Positions 1 to 13,301 of a stretch of DNA of 64,000 bases are shown piece by piece (the stretch's first letter is position 1; each line of letters opens with the position of its first letter). The notes under the pieces were generated by a model. It was not told where the DNA came from, searched no databases, and was given only the letters and a program-made list of their open reading frames with translations. The stretch spans positions 5,755,501 to 5,819,500 of the forward strand of contig CM061102.1 of assembly GCA_030770545.1 (NCBI GenBank). Direction: 5' to 3'. Origin of the DNA: Macropodus opercularis. Lineage: Eukaryota > Chordata > Actinopteri > Anabantiformes > Osphronemidae. The position numbers and the translations under genes are program-made.

Positions 1-3000
1 GGCTTTCTGTTAAAACACAGCAGTCACCAAATTAATTTCAGAGTAGGACGAAGCAGGACACAGTCTGACTGAACTTTACCTTGTGAAGTAGCTCGTCAAC
101 GTGAAGCCGTGGTGTATTTTTATTTTAAAGAATCGATGGCACGTTTCTGCTGAGCTGACAGTAATGCTCTTTACTTCCTGCAGTGCCCTTTGTTGCAGCG
201 AACGTAGCAGGAAGCTTCGTCTCGACATCTGGATTTTCTGGTTCATATTTCATCTTCACACCAGTAGCTTGTAATGAACCCACACCAGTGCAACTCCTTG
301 CTGCGTCTTGCTGGAGGGTTTCTGTTCGCATGAACACGGCCTAGAACTTTTAAGACAAGCAGGTATATTTCACTGCTATTCGATTTTTTTTGTTTTTCTA
401 GGTCATTCACATAAAAGAGGTCTTGTGTGTGAAAACGGGAAACTTTGCTTCTTTTGTCACGGTGCTGTAAACGGTGCTGGTGCTTTATCCAGACTTGCAG
501 TATCAGCCTGGATGAATCTAATTACTGATGGGGTCTAAACGGCAGCATGGCAGAAAACATTGCTCTTAATGGCTGACATATCCCTCCATATACCTGCCAT
601 TTGTTCCCACAGTCGTGCTGTATCATGGTGTTTGCACCACTGTGGCATCTACAGTCTTTCAAAACGCCCCATGCAGCATTTTCCTATTCACCCTTAGTTA
701 ACAAGAGCTTTCAGTTGCATTTCTCTATAATATACTTGACTGATAGTTGTTTTATTCATTTGGATGTGGCACCATGTGAACAGTATGGAGTGTGTGAACG
801 GTCCTTCATCCAGTCCTGGGAAATGAAAGTGCCGCTGTTTTGTTGATTAGGTGTAACCAACCAAAATGACTAATGATCTTTCCAGTTGGAGACAAGCTTC
901 CATTTATTTTTGTCTTCGTGTATTCAAGGTATGCAGAACCCGGAGCTTGTTCCGTTCCAGCAGCACTGGACTTACTGTACTGTAAGGCAGACAACTGGTA
1001 GCATAAGCAGAGTGCTGCTGTAGCTCTGGCTGTGCTAGATAACACATGCTGTAAGCACGCTAAAATATACATTCACAACTCCAGGCAATTTCCATTAATT
1101 CGCCTTTATGTTAATATCAAACAAAACAAGTCAAAGAAGTCAACCCTGTGGGATTTGGTGGACCTTTACAAAGACTAAGACATAATTCCAGCAGTGTTTC
1201 ATAATATATAATACAATTGAACAGCACAGGGATTTTTTGATAATAATGTCTATGATGAACTGGATGGATAATAATTGCACACGCCGCTCAAAATAAAAAT
1301 CTATTGAACAGGGGCTGCAAGTTCGGACTGAGGGGGTCTGTGAGTTTTCACAGGGTTGCACCTTATCGACTGTGGGAGTGAGGTGCTGTGATGAGACACA
1401 ACAGCCTGAACCTGAAATTATGTTCCTGCACGTTGGGAATAAGTCAAGTAACCTTTAAGTTCTTGTTCTTGTAAGTTCACAATCGTCCTACTGGCAAATA
1501 TTGGTTAAAAAAAAACCCATTTAGGATGGTTGTAAAACCATCCTGAAGTCATGGTCATTTACTGTCTGTCCGCTAAATACAAAGAGCTCTGGAGTTGTAG
1601 AACAGAAAACAACAGATGGATGGAACAAAGCTTAACTTACCTGAGGCGAGTTTTTTGAGTTATTTTGAAGTTTTACTTTTTTGAAGTCTGTGTTTCTTTC
1701 GGTTGCGAGGGTCAGCAAAATCACTTGTGTTTTTAGTTTACAAGATTGTATCTCTGGTATGTGTTTTCATGCCATAGTTATCATTTTGCTTTGCTCTACT
1801 GATGTACAGCTTGTTCCAGATAATGTCTTTATCAACGCCACAGTGAGAAAATCCATCCGAAAGCTTGATTAGTCGAGACATTTTCTTTCTCATTTCGCTC
1901 TACATACACATAGCTGACATCAGAGTCACGGTTGCAGGAGCACAACACACCCCATCCTTCATTAAGGCAATATACACAGCCCCCCCGTATATGTGCAACT
2001 TGACTCCAAGCAGCGATGCTAAATAGCTGGAAGTTGTTTTGACACCAGCTTGGTTTATATAGTAGTTCTGCCTTTACAAGCTTTGGCCTTTCCACCTACA
2101 CACTGTATCAGTCAGGTGCAAGGAAGCGATTCAACGCAGATGCTCCATACAGGCAGGATGGGTCAGTGACAGACGGGATATGAAAATGATATATTGTTAT
2201 AGTGTAGTTATGTCATTAATTATGCTGTAGTCTACTACTGTAATGTGAGCATGTATTGTCTGCTAAACGGTCCACTTGGATCAGTGTCATCCATGAACAT
2301 GTTATCACATTTGCAATAGATCTTTCTGTATTTATGATTTTGCAGCAGTATTTTAAATATATAGTTAACAGTAAATGTTACGTTTCCTACCATTAGACCC
2401 AAAGCACCCACACGTTCTTTGCACACTTTTTTGACTCCAGTTCTTGTGACCGTCTGTATTAGAAAAAAACATTTAGTTTTAGTCACAATTAGAAGTGTTT
2501 TGATTGCTTTGATCAGTAAAAAGTCTGTGTAATGACCACTACAGGGTGAAAGCAATGTAACAGTAATTAGTGTTTTTGTATATGTGTCTAATTAGCTAGA
2601 AATGCACACTTCTTTTGAAAAACTCGCTCTATCCTTGAAACCTTTTCCTCTGAGTAGGAGAGTGCAGTTGCTTTGCTGTCGCCAACTTGCCCAATGATTT
2701 ACTGTGTGTTTCTGGCTCTGCTTTTTATGTCATTAAATCTTTTCCCACATTAGACTGTTCAGTAAGGCCGGAGCGACAATTAGCCACATTTGTTACCTTC
2801 TCCACAGCTACTGTAAATTACCATCATCTGGCCTCTCAGCTGTTTTTCCATGCCACGGATTTGCCTTTGGCGAGCAGTTGCTTCCTGCACAAGGAATCTG
2901 TTTCCTGTGTGAAGCACTGTTAAAACAACAGTGCAGAGAAATAATAATTCATAATAATAACAATGACACAGAGTACATTTACATTACTTTAAAAGTCTGA

Positions 3001-3784
3001 TTGCATTGAAGTGTGGAAGTTGAGGTCATGCATCCAAGAGTTTGGCGGTGCAGCCTTTTTTTTAAGCTACACTGTCGTTTTTGCTGCTGGCTCCTGGTCG
3101 GGTTTGATGAGTTGCTTTGTTACTGTGAGTGCGGTGCAGATGTCAGCGATGCTGGCATACAGTGTATGAAAGCCACTTTAAAGCTCAGTTTCACCCACCA
3201 CCCTGACACGGGACTTATCTACCCCAATGAGGATACTGACTTGAGAGCAGTGTGACACAGAACCCTGCCCTTTAATTAAAAACTCTGACAGCAACATTAC
3301 ACTTAGTGCTTCTCTTGAGTTATGTGGTAGTCAAACTCTAAATGATGCACCACCCAGGCTACGCACACAGTAACTGGCTACCTGGCTGTTTGAAAGCAGC
3401 GCAGCTGCAGGAAGGATGAAATATTTCTGACATTTTGCATGCATCCATTATTTTCCTTGTGGGAAAACAGCACGAGCCCTTTTGGGGAAATTGCACCTTC
3501 AGTTCTTATCCTTACAGAGTCATCAACGGGAGACTGATGTAGTTCCTTCTGAAGTAGCAAATGGAGTTGAGCTGTCGTTTCTGTTTCAACACGGTGCAGC
3601 GGAGAGAATGTGGAAAGACTGAAGAGAGACTTTAATGCTGCACTAGAAATCACTGAGGATGGCTAAAACTGTCTGCTGACAGCAAAACACCTTTGTTCCC
3701 TGCTTATTTTTAGAAGCTGGTAGTGATATAACTTTAGACCCTGCGCACAACACAGAAGTAAATCACTTCCACTGGCTGCACATG

Positions 3785-3810
3785 CTGTACTGTAAGGATG
3801 TACAGTACAG
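3785..3810. repeat. Short perfect inverted repeat (10-bp arms)
   Basis: The arm CTGTACTGTA (3,785-3,794) is followed after a 6-base spacer by its exact reverse complement TACAGTACAG (3,801-3,810). It is built from the TACTGTA/TACAGTA heptamers that are scattered through the window. It is too short to be a transposon and no function is evident. Confidence 0.6.
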
Positions 3811-6490
3811 GGCCTCTCCACAGTGTGTGACTGCCACATGAGCAGCACTGTTCGTAGACTGAGCGTGTACTTTATGTGCACCTGGAGAATTCAGTGGCAC
3901 TGCATGTTCACTGATTAGCTGATGGGAACCAGACCATTTGTACTGTAGCAGCCAGTCGAATATTTTCCTGCAAAACGTGCATTTGTGGACTGGAGCGTTC
4001 ACCTTTGTTTGCAGTCTGCTGCCGATCTTCTTCTCATTATTCTTAGATTTTATTAGTCATTTCTGAGGAGTCAGACTGAACGTACTTGCAGGGTGGGCAG
4101 TAATCGTGTTTACCTAGACACAGAGTTAAATGTGGGCTGTGATGAATACAGTACGTCCTGCGTTACACAGCGCTGAGTGGAACGACTAATGCTTGTTGCA
4201 CGTAATTGAGAGGTAAACAACATCCCTACAATGTGTGACGGGAACTGGATCAGTAACATTTATGTCATTTATCAGCAGTGGATTCTAGCCGACATCCATC
4301 TCCCTTCCCACTACGTAGCTGTGCATTCATTCGGGTCCCACATGACATCAAACATGACTTTTGCCTTGTTAAGTAATTAGGCTTAATATTGTCCACTGCG
4401 TGTGCAACTCTGTGTGCGGTTGGTGTCTGTGTGCAGACAAATGAAGCTTTGCTTTTCTCAGCTCTTCAGGCTTTTAAACTGATGACTGCTTGCTAAATGG
4501 TATCATAATGACTCATCTGGCCCTCGCTGTTTAGGCAACACACAGGACTATTTCAGTCGTTTTCCACATTGCCAGGTTGGTGTAATCACAGGATGATAGA
4601 GGCTCACCGTAAAACCCAACCTTCACACAGATCCTCCCAGGAGATTTTACTGCTGTTCAGAGTGGTTTGTAAAGAGACACACGGATAGCTGCTGTGAAGA
4701 TATTTTTAATTTCAGCTGTTGAACTGAGTGCCCATAAAATAAAATGAACAAGTCAGCCCTCTTTGTTATGAGCACAGCAGACCATAACATTGGTTTGATA
4801 TGCATTAGTTTGATAAAATACGCATTTATATTTATGAATGTTTCTCATTCAGTAGCCTCGTATATAAGGAAATGACTTAAAAGTCCTCAGAAGGCTCCGG
4901 CTGTTGTTCCTGCTACTGGTGTAGAGGCTGTGAAAAATGTTCATTTCTGCGATGCTGCATTCAGCTGCTCTGCTCGTATTTTCACTCGTCTCTGTAATAA
5001 ATCATGAGGTCATCATGGCAGCGCAGTGAGCTCACAGTATCAATACAGTAGCTCTAGTCCACGTCGGACATGAGATGATTTTAATAAGATATAATATATA
5101 TGTTACTGCCGGTGTTCGTTTTTTAGGTTTCTTATTTACTTCTTCAATACAGACTTCATACTCAGTGATATGAATTTTAAGTCTAAATGTCAGTTGTCTA
5201 TAGATTTGAGCATGTAAAGAAATCAACTTTGTCTTGTCGTTATGAAAATGATCTTAGGATAGTTAGTGAACGTTGGCCCACATGTTTAATTAGACTATGA
5301 ACCCAAGTCTGCAAATTCAAATTCTGAATGAAAACACGACTCCCACTGTCAACAACCTGTTGTTGTTTCCTCGTTGTCACTGATCCCAAACACGCTGCAG
5401 AATTCACACAAAAGTTTTGACAGCAAACGTAAAACTACAGCTTACTCGTGTGCAGTATGTCCCTTCACTTTAATAATAGAAAGCCTCTGGTGTGATTTGA
5501 AGCTCAAGATAGGGGGACAAACCCCTCCAGCAATGCACCTCTCCACAGATGTTACAAGACATCTGCGCTCAGGAGAAACACAAACAGACATCCAGAATAT
5601 TGACCAGACAAAAGGAACAGCTCAGACATAGGTTTATAAATATTTACATTTCATTCCTATTTAATTAGTGAAGCATTTGTCTTTTAAAAATTAATTGGCT
5701 TCATTTTTCTTGGATTTTGGCGTAAAACACATAAAATGTTAGTAAGTATTTGGTCTTTAGACAGGACTTAATATTTTAGTGGCGTTGATCGTGCAGCAAC
5801 AGTAAATGTTTCAAAATCTTGTTTCTTCATGAGTCAGTTTCTTTATCACCAGAGTCTAATTTTGTATCTGTGAAATTCCAGCACTGGGCTTCACTGAGCT
5901 TCTCTTCCCTCACAGAAATTGCTGGAAGGTAGTCCCAGGTGCTGACTGTGTGATGAGCCGCAGCTTGATTCAGGCATTAATTACACACAGATTGCAAACG
6001 TAAATTCAATGAAAGACACTGTGGAAATTCACCCTGCCTGCGCTTTTCACATATGCAAATGTGGCCTCGTGTGTTGTGAATGTAGCACGGTGTCTGCCCA
6101 CGTGTCTCTCTCTGCTTCTGCTGGTCAACAGAGCTGCAGTGCCGCCAAATTAGGAGAAAGAGTGTGGGAGAGAAGGGAGAGAAGGGAGAAAAATAAACAT
6201 GCATGCTGAATCTTTGAAGCAGGTCTCACTTTTAAACACACCCTGAGTGGTGATGTCACAGCAGGTGTCCGTGATTGACAGCCTGGCTCGTCTTTGAACT
6301 CACTGATTGCATCTGTTTGTAACACGGTGAGCTTCTGCAGAAACACTAGGGATGTGTCTGAAATCACTCCCCATCTATTCATTGTGTGCTACATTTACGG
6401 TCTCATCTACTGTACATGAACTGCACCAAGCACATACTGTGTGTACATGTGTAACAGACATGTGCAACTCAAATGTTGGTACGCAGCACC

Positions 6491-6530
6491 ACAGGTGTTA
6501 CAGGTGTTGCCAGATGTTGCCAGATGTGCT
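6491..6530. repeat. Four imperfect 10-bp tandem units
   Basis: Four consecutive decamers follow the pattern CAGRTGTTGC: ACAGGTGTTA, CAGGTGTTGC, CAGATGTTGC and CAGATGTGCT. Each contains the E-box CAGGTG or the related CAGATG, so the array carries four helically phased E-box-like sites. It may be simple slippage or a small bHLH/ZEB-type binding cluster. Confidence 0.5.
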
Positions 6531-9500
6531 CCTCCCTCTCACTGTACCTTTCTACTGGTATCGTCAGGCTTGGATCTTCTGTTTCTGTCCCTTCTCCCCC
6601 AACCGGTGGAGGCCGATGGCCTGGCTCTGCTGGAGGTTTTGACTCAGACTGTGGCTTTGCTGTGCCGTCTGTTCAACCCAAGCTCCTCCTGGACCTTGAG
6701 TATATACAGTAATTACATGAAAGCTGTGTTCACTGCAACCGCTGCTGTAGATGTCGTCAGGCGGTAAAGCATTCATTTGACTGTTTAATGACACTGTTGC
6801 TAACAACCTTTAACATCATCAAGGTCTTCTTTGCTTTTGTATTTCATCGCGACTGTAATGACTCACATATTAAACCAGTGTCTGTTTGAATAGCTGCTCT
6901 TGAGTTAGGATCCAGACATCCTCGTCACTAAATACTGTGTAGTACTACACACATGTACAAAGCAGCCAATGCGTGTTGCGGTGGGAAGAAACCCCAGGCT
7001 GAACCCAGGAGCTGTCATAGCGGAGACGTCGTGTGATCCAGAGATAATTTACAGCTGCACACCTTCATTAATGTCACGCTTCAGCCACACGTTGCTGCAC
7101 TGTAGCTTTAAAGCTTCTCAGTCTTTCTGCTCTCTGAGGATGAAAAAACGCTTGTACACCGTGCAAACCGAGTATCGTTACCTATTTATAATCTGTCTCT
7201 CTCTCGCTCCTACATAGTCCTACATACAACCACACTCAAACCTCTTACGACTGCCATCAACAGCCAAGTTGCTGAATGTGAGCACAGTCCCATTGAGATG
7301 TAGTTATTAGCCAAATTATTTGTTATAATGTATGTAAAGTATAATACGAATCGTCAAATCTGCCCACTACTAAATGATCAGATATGCAATGTTAGATTAA
7401 ATTGAGAGATTGTCTGTTCTTCAGGCAGTCCACTAGCTCAACAAATCTAATATCAAGCCTCTATTATTCTAATTTAATACCCTATTTGAATGGGACCTGA
7501 GGACATCCCATGATTTTTAATAACTGCAGAGAATGAGAGTTATTTTAATGATCTTTGAATTTTCCAGAACTCTACTATACCAAGTCAAAATTAAATGGAC
7601 GCTATGCAAATGTTAAATGTGAATCATATTGTCTTAATAAGCGGAGGACGTATACGTGTGTGTAAAGTATGGAGACTCTGCTTTTACCATCAGGCGTTGA
7701 ACTGCAGTCGATGTGTCCTGGTCGTAGTGGGGTCCAGCTACGTGTGTTAAAATCACTGGGAATGTTTTTTTCTAATAGAAAGCAAAATGCTCATTTAAGT
7801 GCACTGCTGGTAAGGTTTGAGCATAGAGAGGAAATAAATCACATATAAACAACATCCACCTACTTAAACCAGCTGTGTATTTTACATGGGTTTGTTACTT
7901 ATGAGTCATTCAGTCAGGCAGGCTTTAATTCCTAATCTGAGCCAAAACTATACAATATTATATAATTTCATGTTGTACGAGTTATTTTGTGCTAGAATAG
8001 TTGGGGTTCTAAACAAGTGAAAGATCACTGTTATAGCCTTATTAAACATTTCATTATTTTAGTTTTTGGTACTGTATCCTGTTCCTCAAATGAATGTCAC
8101 TGAGGAACATGACAATAAAACATAGTAGCACAGTAGCTTATTAAATATCAGTTCTGAAGAGATTAAGTAGAAACATGACAAGACACCACAGACAGAGAAT
8201 TAAAATGTGGGATAAAGCTGGCACATACTAGATGTGTGAAGCAAAACTTATTGAGAATCCCCTTTCACCCAGTTTCTACGCCATGTTGGATGAGCACTTA
8301 AAGCAGTATAATCTATTTTGTTTTAGGTCCCTTCTGGCCTGAAAAAAAATGGACAGACAGTAGAAAAAAAAACACAGCTTTATAGTGAAAAGCTGTCTCC
8401 TGAAACTCGTGGCCATCACCAGGCTTGAAGCCTCATTTTGAGGCTGTCTTTGTAGGATTTTTGCGTTTCAGTCTGTCCCGGTATAAATCTCCATGCGTGG
8501 AGCACGTACAGCGTCAGACGGCAGAGCATGTGACAACTACGTGCAGGGGTCTGAGTTATAGCCCCAGCCTTGTAATAAAGATGCAACACTGTTTTGCTTT
8601 GATGAAATGAAACGAAACCTTCGCAGCGTCTCCAGTGTCGAAGGTGTAGCTGGGAAATACCAAATTAATCAAAAACATAAAATAACAGCTAGAGTCACCG
8701 TTTTTGTTGAGCGCGACTGTCGACGATTCTTAATGAGAAGTGTTTCACTGGAATTAAATACAACAAATTTCAGTTACACTATTTAAAATGTAACTTTAAC
8801 ACAATTTGAGTTGATTTGAAACATGAAAGCAAAAAAACAAAGACTCCAGCTTTGACAAGTTTTAAGCTTAGAACAAATAATACGTAAATGAATATGACAC
8901 CTCAAGGCCCGCCTCAGACAGCGCGCTTTTGAGTACTTGAAGGGGATTCCTTTGAAATCACTGAAGCTATGTAAAAATGTGGCCAAGACAGTTTAGCGTC
9001 AAAAAGCCACTGTGCCACTTAAAGGTCAACTTTTTGACTTAGACGTTTCTCAACTCAAAACTCCTTGATTCCTAACTTGGTCTCACCACAGCCGCCTTCT
9101 CTTCTGCTGCTTCATCATGTTTCCGACTCACATAATATACATCCTCGCGTTTCCATTATCTGTGTTATAATCCAAAAGGCTTCTCTGTTCTGCATCGTGT
9201 TACTAAATGGAATGAAGCTCAAATGTTCAGCTCCCCACACCTGTGGAACTGGATGTCTGATGAATCTCCTTCTCATAATCAGCCACTCTGCAGTTTAGGA
9301 CACAGTTGGAGACTCGATTTGAAGTGTCTTTTCATTTCTTTTGATGCAGATGACAGTAGACTGGAATAGTGTTACATGTCTCTGACAGTATGCAGAGATA
9401 CAGTATTACACCGCTGCAATTCAACAAGCACCTCGTAAGTAAGATGGTAACAAGCAGAAGTCATTCGAGAAGTTTGTGTGTTTGAAAATGGAGAGCCAGT

Positions 9501-11200
9501 TCTCCTGAGGTGTAGCTGTGGCCTTAAAAAGTCAGAGTCCCGACTGTACAGTGTAATGACCTTAGATAGGTTAGCCAGAGCAGAAAGCAAGGTCTAGCAA
9601 GCATGATGAAACCAGAGCAATGCCCTGCTTCCAGCATATGATCAATGACAAGAAAGTATCAGTATGTCAGCGAAGGACTGCACAGTATGCCAAAGGAGGA
9701 CACACGCTCCCAGAGGACCGTGCACGGGCCTGTGCGATCCAGCTGAGGCAGAAAAGGTTAACATGCTCCGTTCCACAAAAGGAGACAACTGCTGGTGTAA
9801 TTAGTCAAATCCACGCCGCCTTTCACTCCCAACGTGTTTAGCCCCTTTCGTAATCTCCTAATCTGGTGACTTTAAAACGGCTGCTTTAAGGACGTCACAG
9901 ATATTTTGCATCAAATAAATTGTTTCATAGTGACAGAGCAATTAACCGGATTACATTCCACCTTTTAAAACAGAAAAGATTTGTTCCACATAGACTTTAT
10001 AGCGGCCCCTGTTGGGCTTTTAAATTAATTACACAATCTGAAATGTTCCTCAATTAAAAAGATACACAGACACTATACGCTGTGAGAATGGACAACTATC
10101 CCAACGCAAGGTTAGTGTTGGTTGACATTGTAATGAAGAAAGCGTAAGTTATGATTATTGTTTTTTAATGAAGTTCTAGCTCTAATGCTGCAACACAGTT
10201 TTATAGATTAATATTCCAGGCACATCTTTATAAAGGTTTGCGGCTTTGCTGATGACTTTGTTGTCTAATAGCTAACAGCTCACTAGAGAAGGTGTGTCTG
10301 CTGTTCTGGTGTATTAAGATACAGTGAGGGTTCATGAAGGTGCTGTAGTTGGGGAACATCACAGACTACACGCTGTGAACGCGGAGAGACAAAAACATAC
10401 TGTGCACACTCGCATCCAGTGACTAATTAAACTAACTTGAACAACTGTTTGGTCTATGGGAGGATTAAAACCCCACAGACATGGAAACTCATACATACTG
10501 TCCAGATTCAGGCCCTGGTCTTTGCTATGAGGTAGACGCTACCAAACCCTTCACCATCAGGCCGTGCTTAAAGTAAATTTATACAGAAGAATAGGGGAGA
10601 ACTCTTTCTTTAAATGTTATTATTACATCAAGAATTCTACCTAAAGCTGTTTAGAACATAAGGCAGCAAACACTGTAACATTTGGAAATTCACCAAACTT
10701 ATTGGAGTTGCTCTACCCTCTTCAAGACTAATTGGTAAAAGGTCAACCCGAGTAAGAAAACAACCTTTTTGCCAGTGGTAAATCTAAAGTAGGCTAGGGT
10801 AAACAAACGAGCTAATGAGCTGTAATTCTAAGGATGCACTCTTAATAGCGTCATCAGGAAAGGCCAGACCGGCCCCGGTAATTAGCATCACAGTTCAAAG
10901 TTGCTCAATGAAGGCGAGGCATGGTAACATATGCAACAGTTAATAGGGTTTAGCATGTGAAGTAACGGCAGCGGCGAGCTCATGAGGGGGGCAATTATGA
11001 CAAAGCTGTGCACATCCTAGATAACCGTCTGCCTGACTCAATCTGGCTAAGCCCCCGGGGAGGCAGCTTGCAGCAGCTCCAGGGGCTGCAGAAACTAACA
11101 AGAGGAGGAGGCCGGAGAGAAAGAATCTAAATAAACACGCATCTAACAAGCGCAGCAATATTGAACATGTGTAATTTAAAGCTGGGATCCATAGACAATC

Positions 11201-11203
<3 letters not shown>

Positions 11204-11235
<32 letters not shown>
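11204..11235. repeat. (CA)16 microsatellite
   Basis: An uninterrupted dinucleotide run of about 32 bp, typical of vertebrate genomes and probably length-polymorphic. The open frame running through it on the minus strand, which reads as alternating Val-Cys, is a repeat artefact. Confidence 0.97.
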
Positions 11236-11238
<3 letters not shown>

Positions 11239-12936
11239 TGATCAGCTTAAGATGTGGTGACATCATGGCGTTGTGAAGGTGATGATAACGGTTAAACGCT
11301 CACAGACTCCTGCCATCATGCAAATCCCTTTAACTGAACAAAAAACTGTAATTCACTGTTAGTTTAGATAATTTACTACAGGTACATAAGTAAGAACCAT
11401 TAAGCAGCACAATAAGGGCCTTTTATTCTGATATTCACACTAACATTCATCATATGGACACACTTGCAATAATTTGCACATTATTTACGATGGTGCTGAC
11501 TCCTGTCCACCTGAATCAGATGCAACATCCAGACTTTTTTTCTGAATTTTCACTAAATAGCTATATAATAATGATACTGACATAGTGAAGGAAATCCTGC
11601 CCACGCTGCTACTTCTTTTGCAACATCAACTCATTCACAGTTAATGTCTGCTGCCGCTGTAAGTGGACCTTTCTCACTCTTATTCATGCTTTATGTAACA
11701 ACAGTAATTATGATTTAATACGGATGTATGTAACCTACAGTATAGACAGACGTTGTGGACGGGCAAGCTGGTGGTTTGTAATTTTAGTTGGTCAGACTTG
11801 CTAATAAAACTGTATGATTGAAAGGCCCGTCACCGACGCTGAGGAGAAGGAAAGACGGAGAAAAATAAGAGTTGCAATTATCTTCTACTTCAGGTGATGA
11901 ACATGAGACTTGATGTACTGTTAAAATGTCCACATATTTGATGCCAGCTGTGCCTCTCACTGGAACATCATCACTGGGTAAAGGGACATCAGGGTTGTCA
12001 CACAGAACATATGCAAATAGATGCTACAGTTTTTGCCAGAACAGGTTTATTGTGGATAATGGTGTCGACTGTTTGGATGTGAAATTCATGTCAGGACTTA
12101 AGGGCATTTTTATAAAAGTCCTACTGTGCATGTACTGTATGTGCTCGAGGCCTATTAGCTGATGAGTTATAGATATGTAATTTGTCTCCTCACCGGTTTT
12201 TCATTCAAGACCAAAATCCATTTCTGAGCTAATGCAGAAACACAACTGTGAAAATGTCTGTTATAATCACATGAATGTGAATAATTCTTTATTTTACTTT
12301 TCCGTAATTTACTAGACTATATACTGTAGTGTTGTAGGATTGCGTATTAATAATGTTTGCTACATTCAAAACAATCTAATCTGTGTAGTATAATAAAATT
12401 GCTGTTACAAGTCAATATGGATTTAGTTTAACTGTAATAGATCCTACATACTGTGCTGTCTGTATGTCATTTAAGGCGACTGTGTGCCGGACATGGATTT
12501 AAAGTGACTCTGTGTGGGGTTAAAAATTAGAATTCTTCTACATGAACGTGGTGATCAACCACGTTTTAGTTCCATACCCAACAAGGTGCAAAGCAGGAAA
12601 ACCTTGGTTCCAGCAATAAACATCTTTGCCTTGTCTTGAAAGTTTTGGGTGGTGTCTGCCTGCTCATGGCTTCCAGTTGCTATCATGTCAGCCTTCAGTT
12701 CGCTGTCAGATTCACAAAGGCTCCTCATATTTTACTTTATTCCACATAATTAGGCTTTTGGCCCCGGTCCTTTAAAATTTTGGCAATGAAGCCTTTGTGT
12801 AAACCCACCACTGTGTGCAATAATTATCACTCTGCAGATGTGCAAGAGAAGCACACATACAAATGAGGTGTTTCCCTGGAGCGAAAAGTATTATGTTGGA
12901 GAAATGTGATATAACAAAGACTTCTACACCTACCTG

Positions 12937-13100
12937 TATACTCACTGGCCACTTTATTAGGTACATCGGTACAGTCTAATTCAAGCAAATGTGCTACGAA
13001 TTCCACAAAGTGTATTGTTTTGGGAAAGGGTTTGGCCACCATCTTTAAGATGAATGAGGGGCCTAACACATGAAAACCTAATAAAATGCACTGCAGTACA
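12937..13100. mobile_element. Short degraded Tc1-like element or terminus pair
   Basis: The left end (about 12,937-12,967) carries CTCACTGGCCACTTTATTAG, the characteristic terminal sequence of a Tc1/mariner-like family widespread in fish. About 110 bp later, ACCTAATAAAATGCACTGC (about 13,077-13,095) is a diverged inverted copy of that terminus, so the span looks like a short non-autonomous derivative that lost its transposase. The right terminus is weak (several mismatches), so the element may instead be a solo end. No coding capacity remains. Confidence 0.6.
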
Positions 13101-13265
13101 ACTCCACCCCCCACGGTGACTTTAACTGTGAACATATAGTAGAATTATCACCTTTCTGACGGCTTCTACTAAAACACTGCAAATGTATGAAAACGTATAA
13201 AAGTACACTTGATGGCAGAGTTGCTGTATTAATTTTCTTTCAAATGTATCTGAGTGTATCTGCAT

Positions 13266-13301
<36 letters not shown>

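Larger units (their letters stand above)
1..12936. other. Intergenic/noncoding stretch upstream of the promoter
   Basis: No exon, RNA gene or intact mobile element is recognised. Open frames are short, lack recognisable domains, and occur in all frames and on both strands, as expected by chance in about 60% A+T DNA. Visible structure is limited to a 10-bp periodic run at 6,491-6,530, a 9-bp-arm hairpin at 1,523-1,544, a 10-bp-arm hairpin at 3,785-3,810, an 8-bp-arm hairpin at 12,545-12,565 and a (CA)16 tract at 11,204-11,235. The heptamer TACTGTA and its complement recur unusually often. Distal enhancers could lie here, but none can be called from a single sequence. Confidence 0.6.

Noticed and set aside
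10940..11266. 108-codon minus-strand frame with alternating Val-Cys
   Set aside because: Created by translating the (CA)16 microsatellite.
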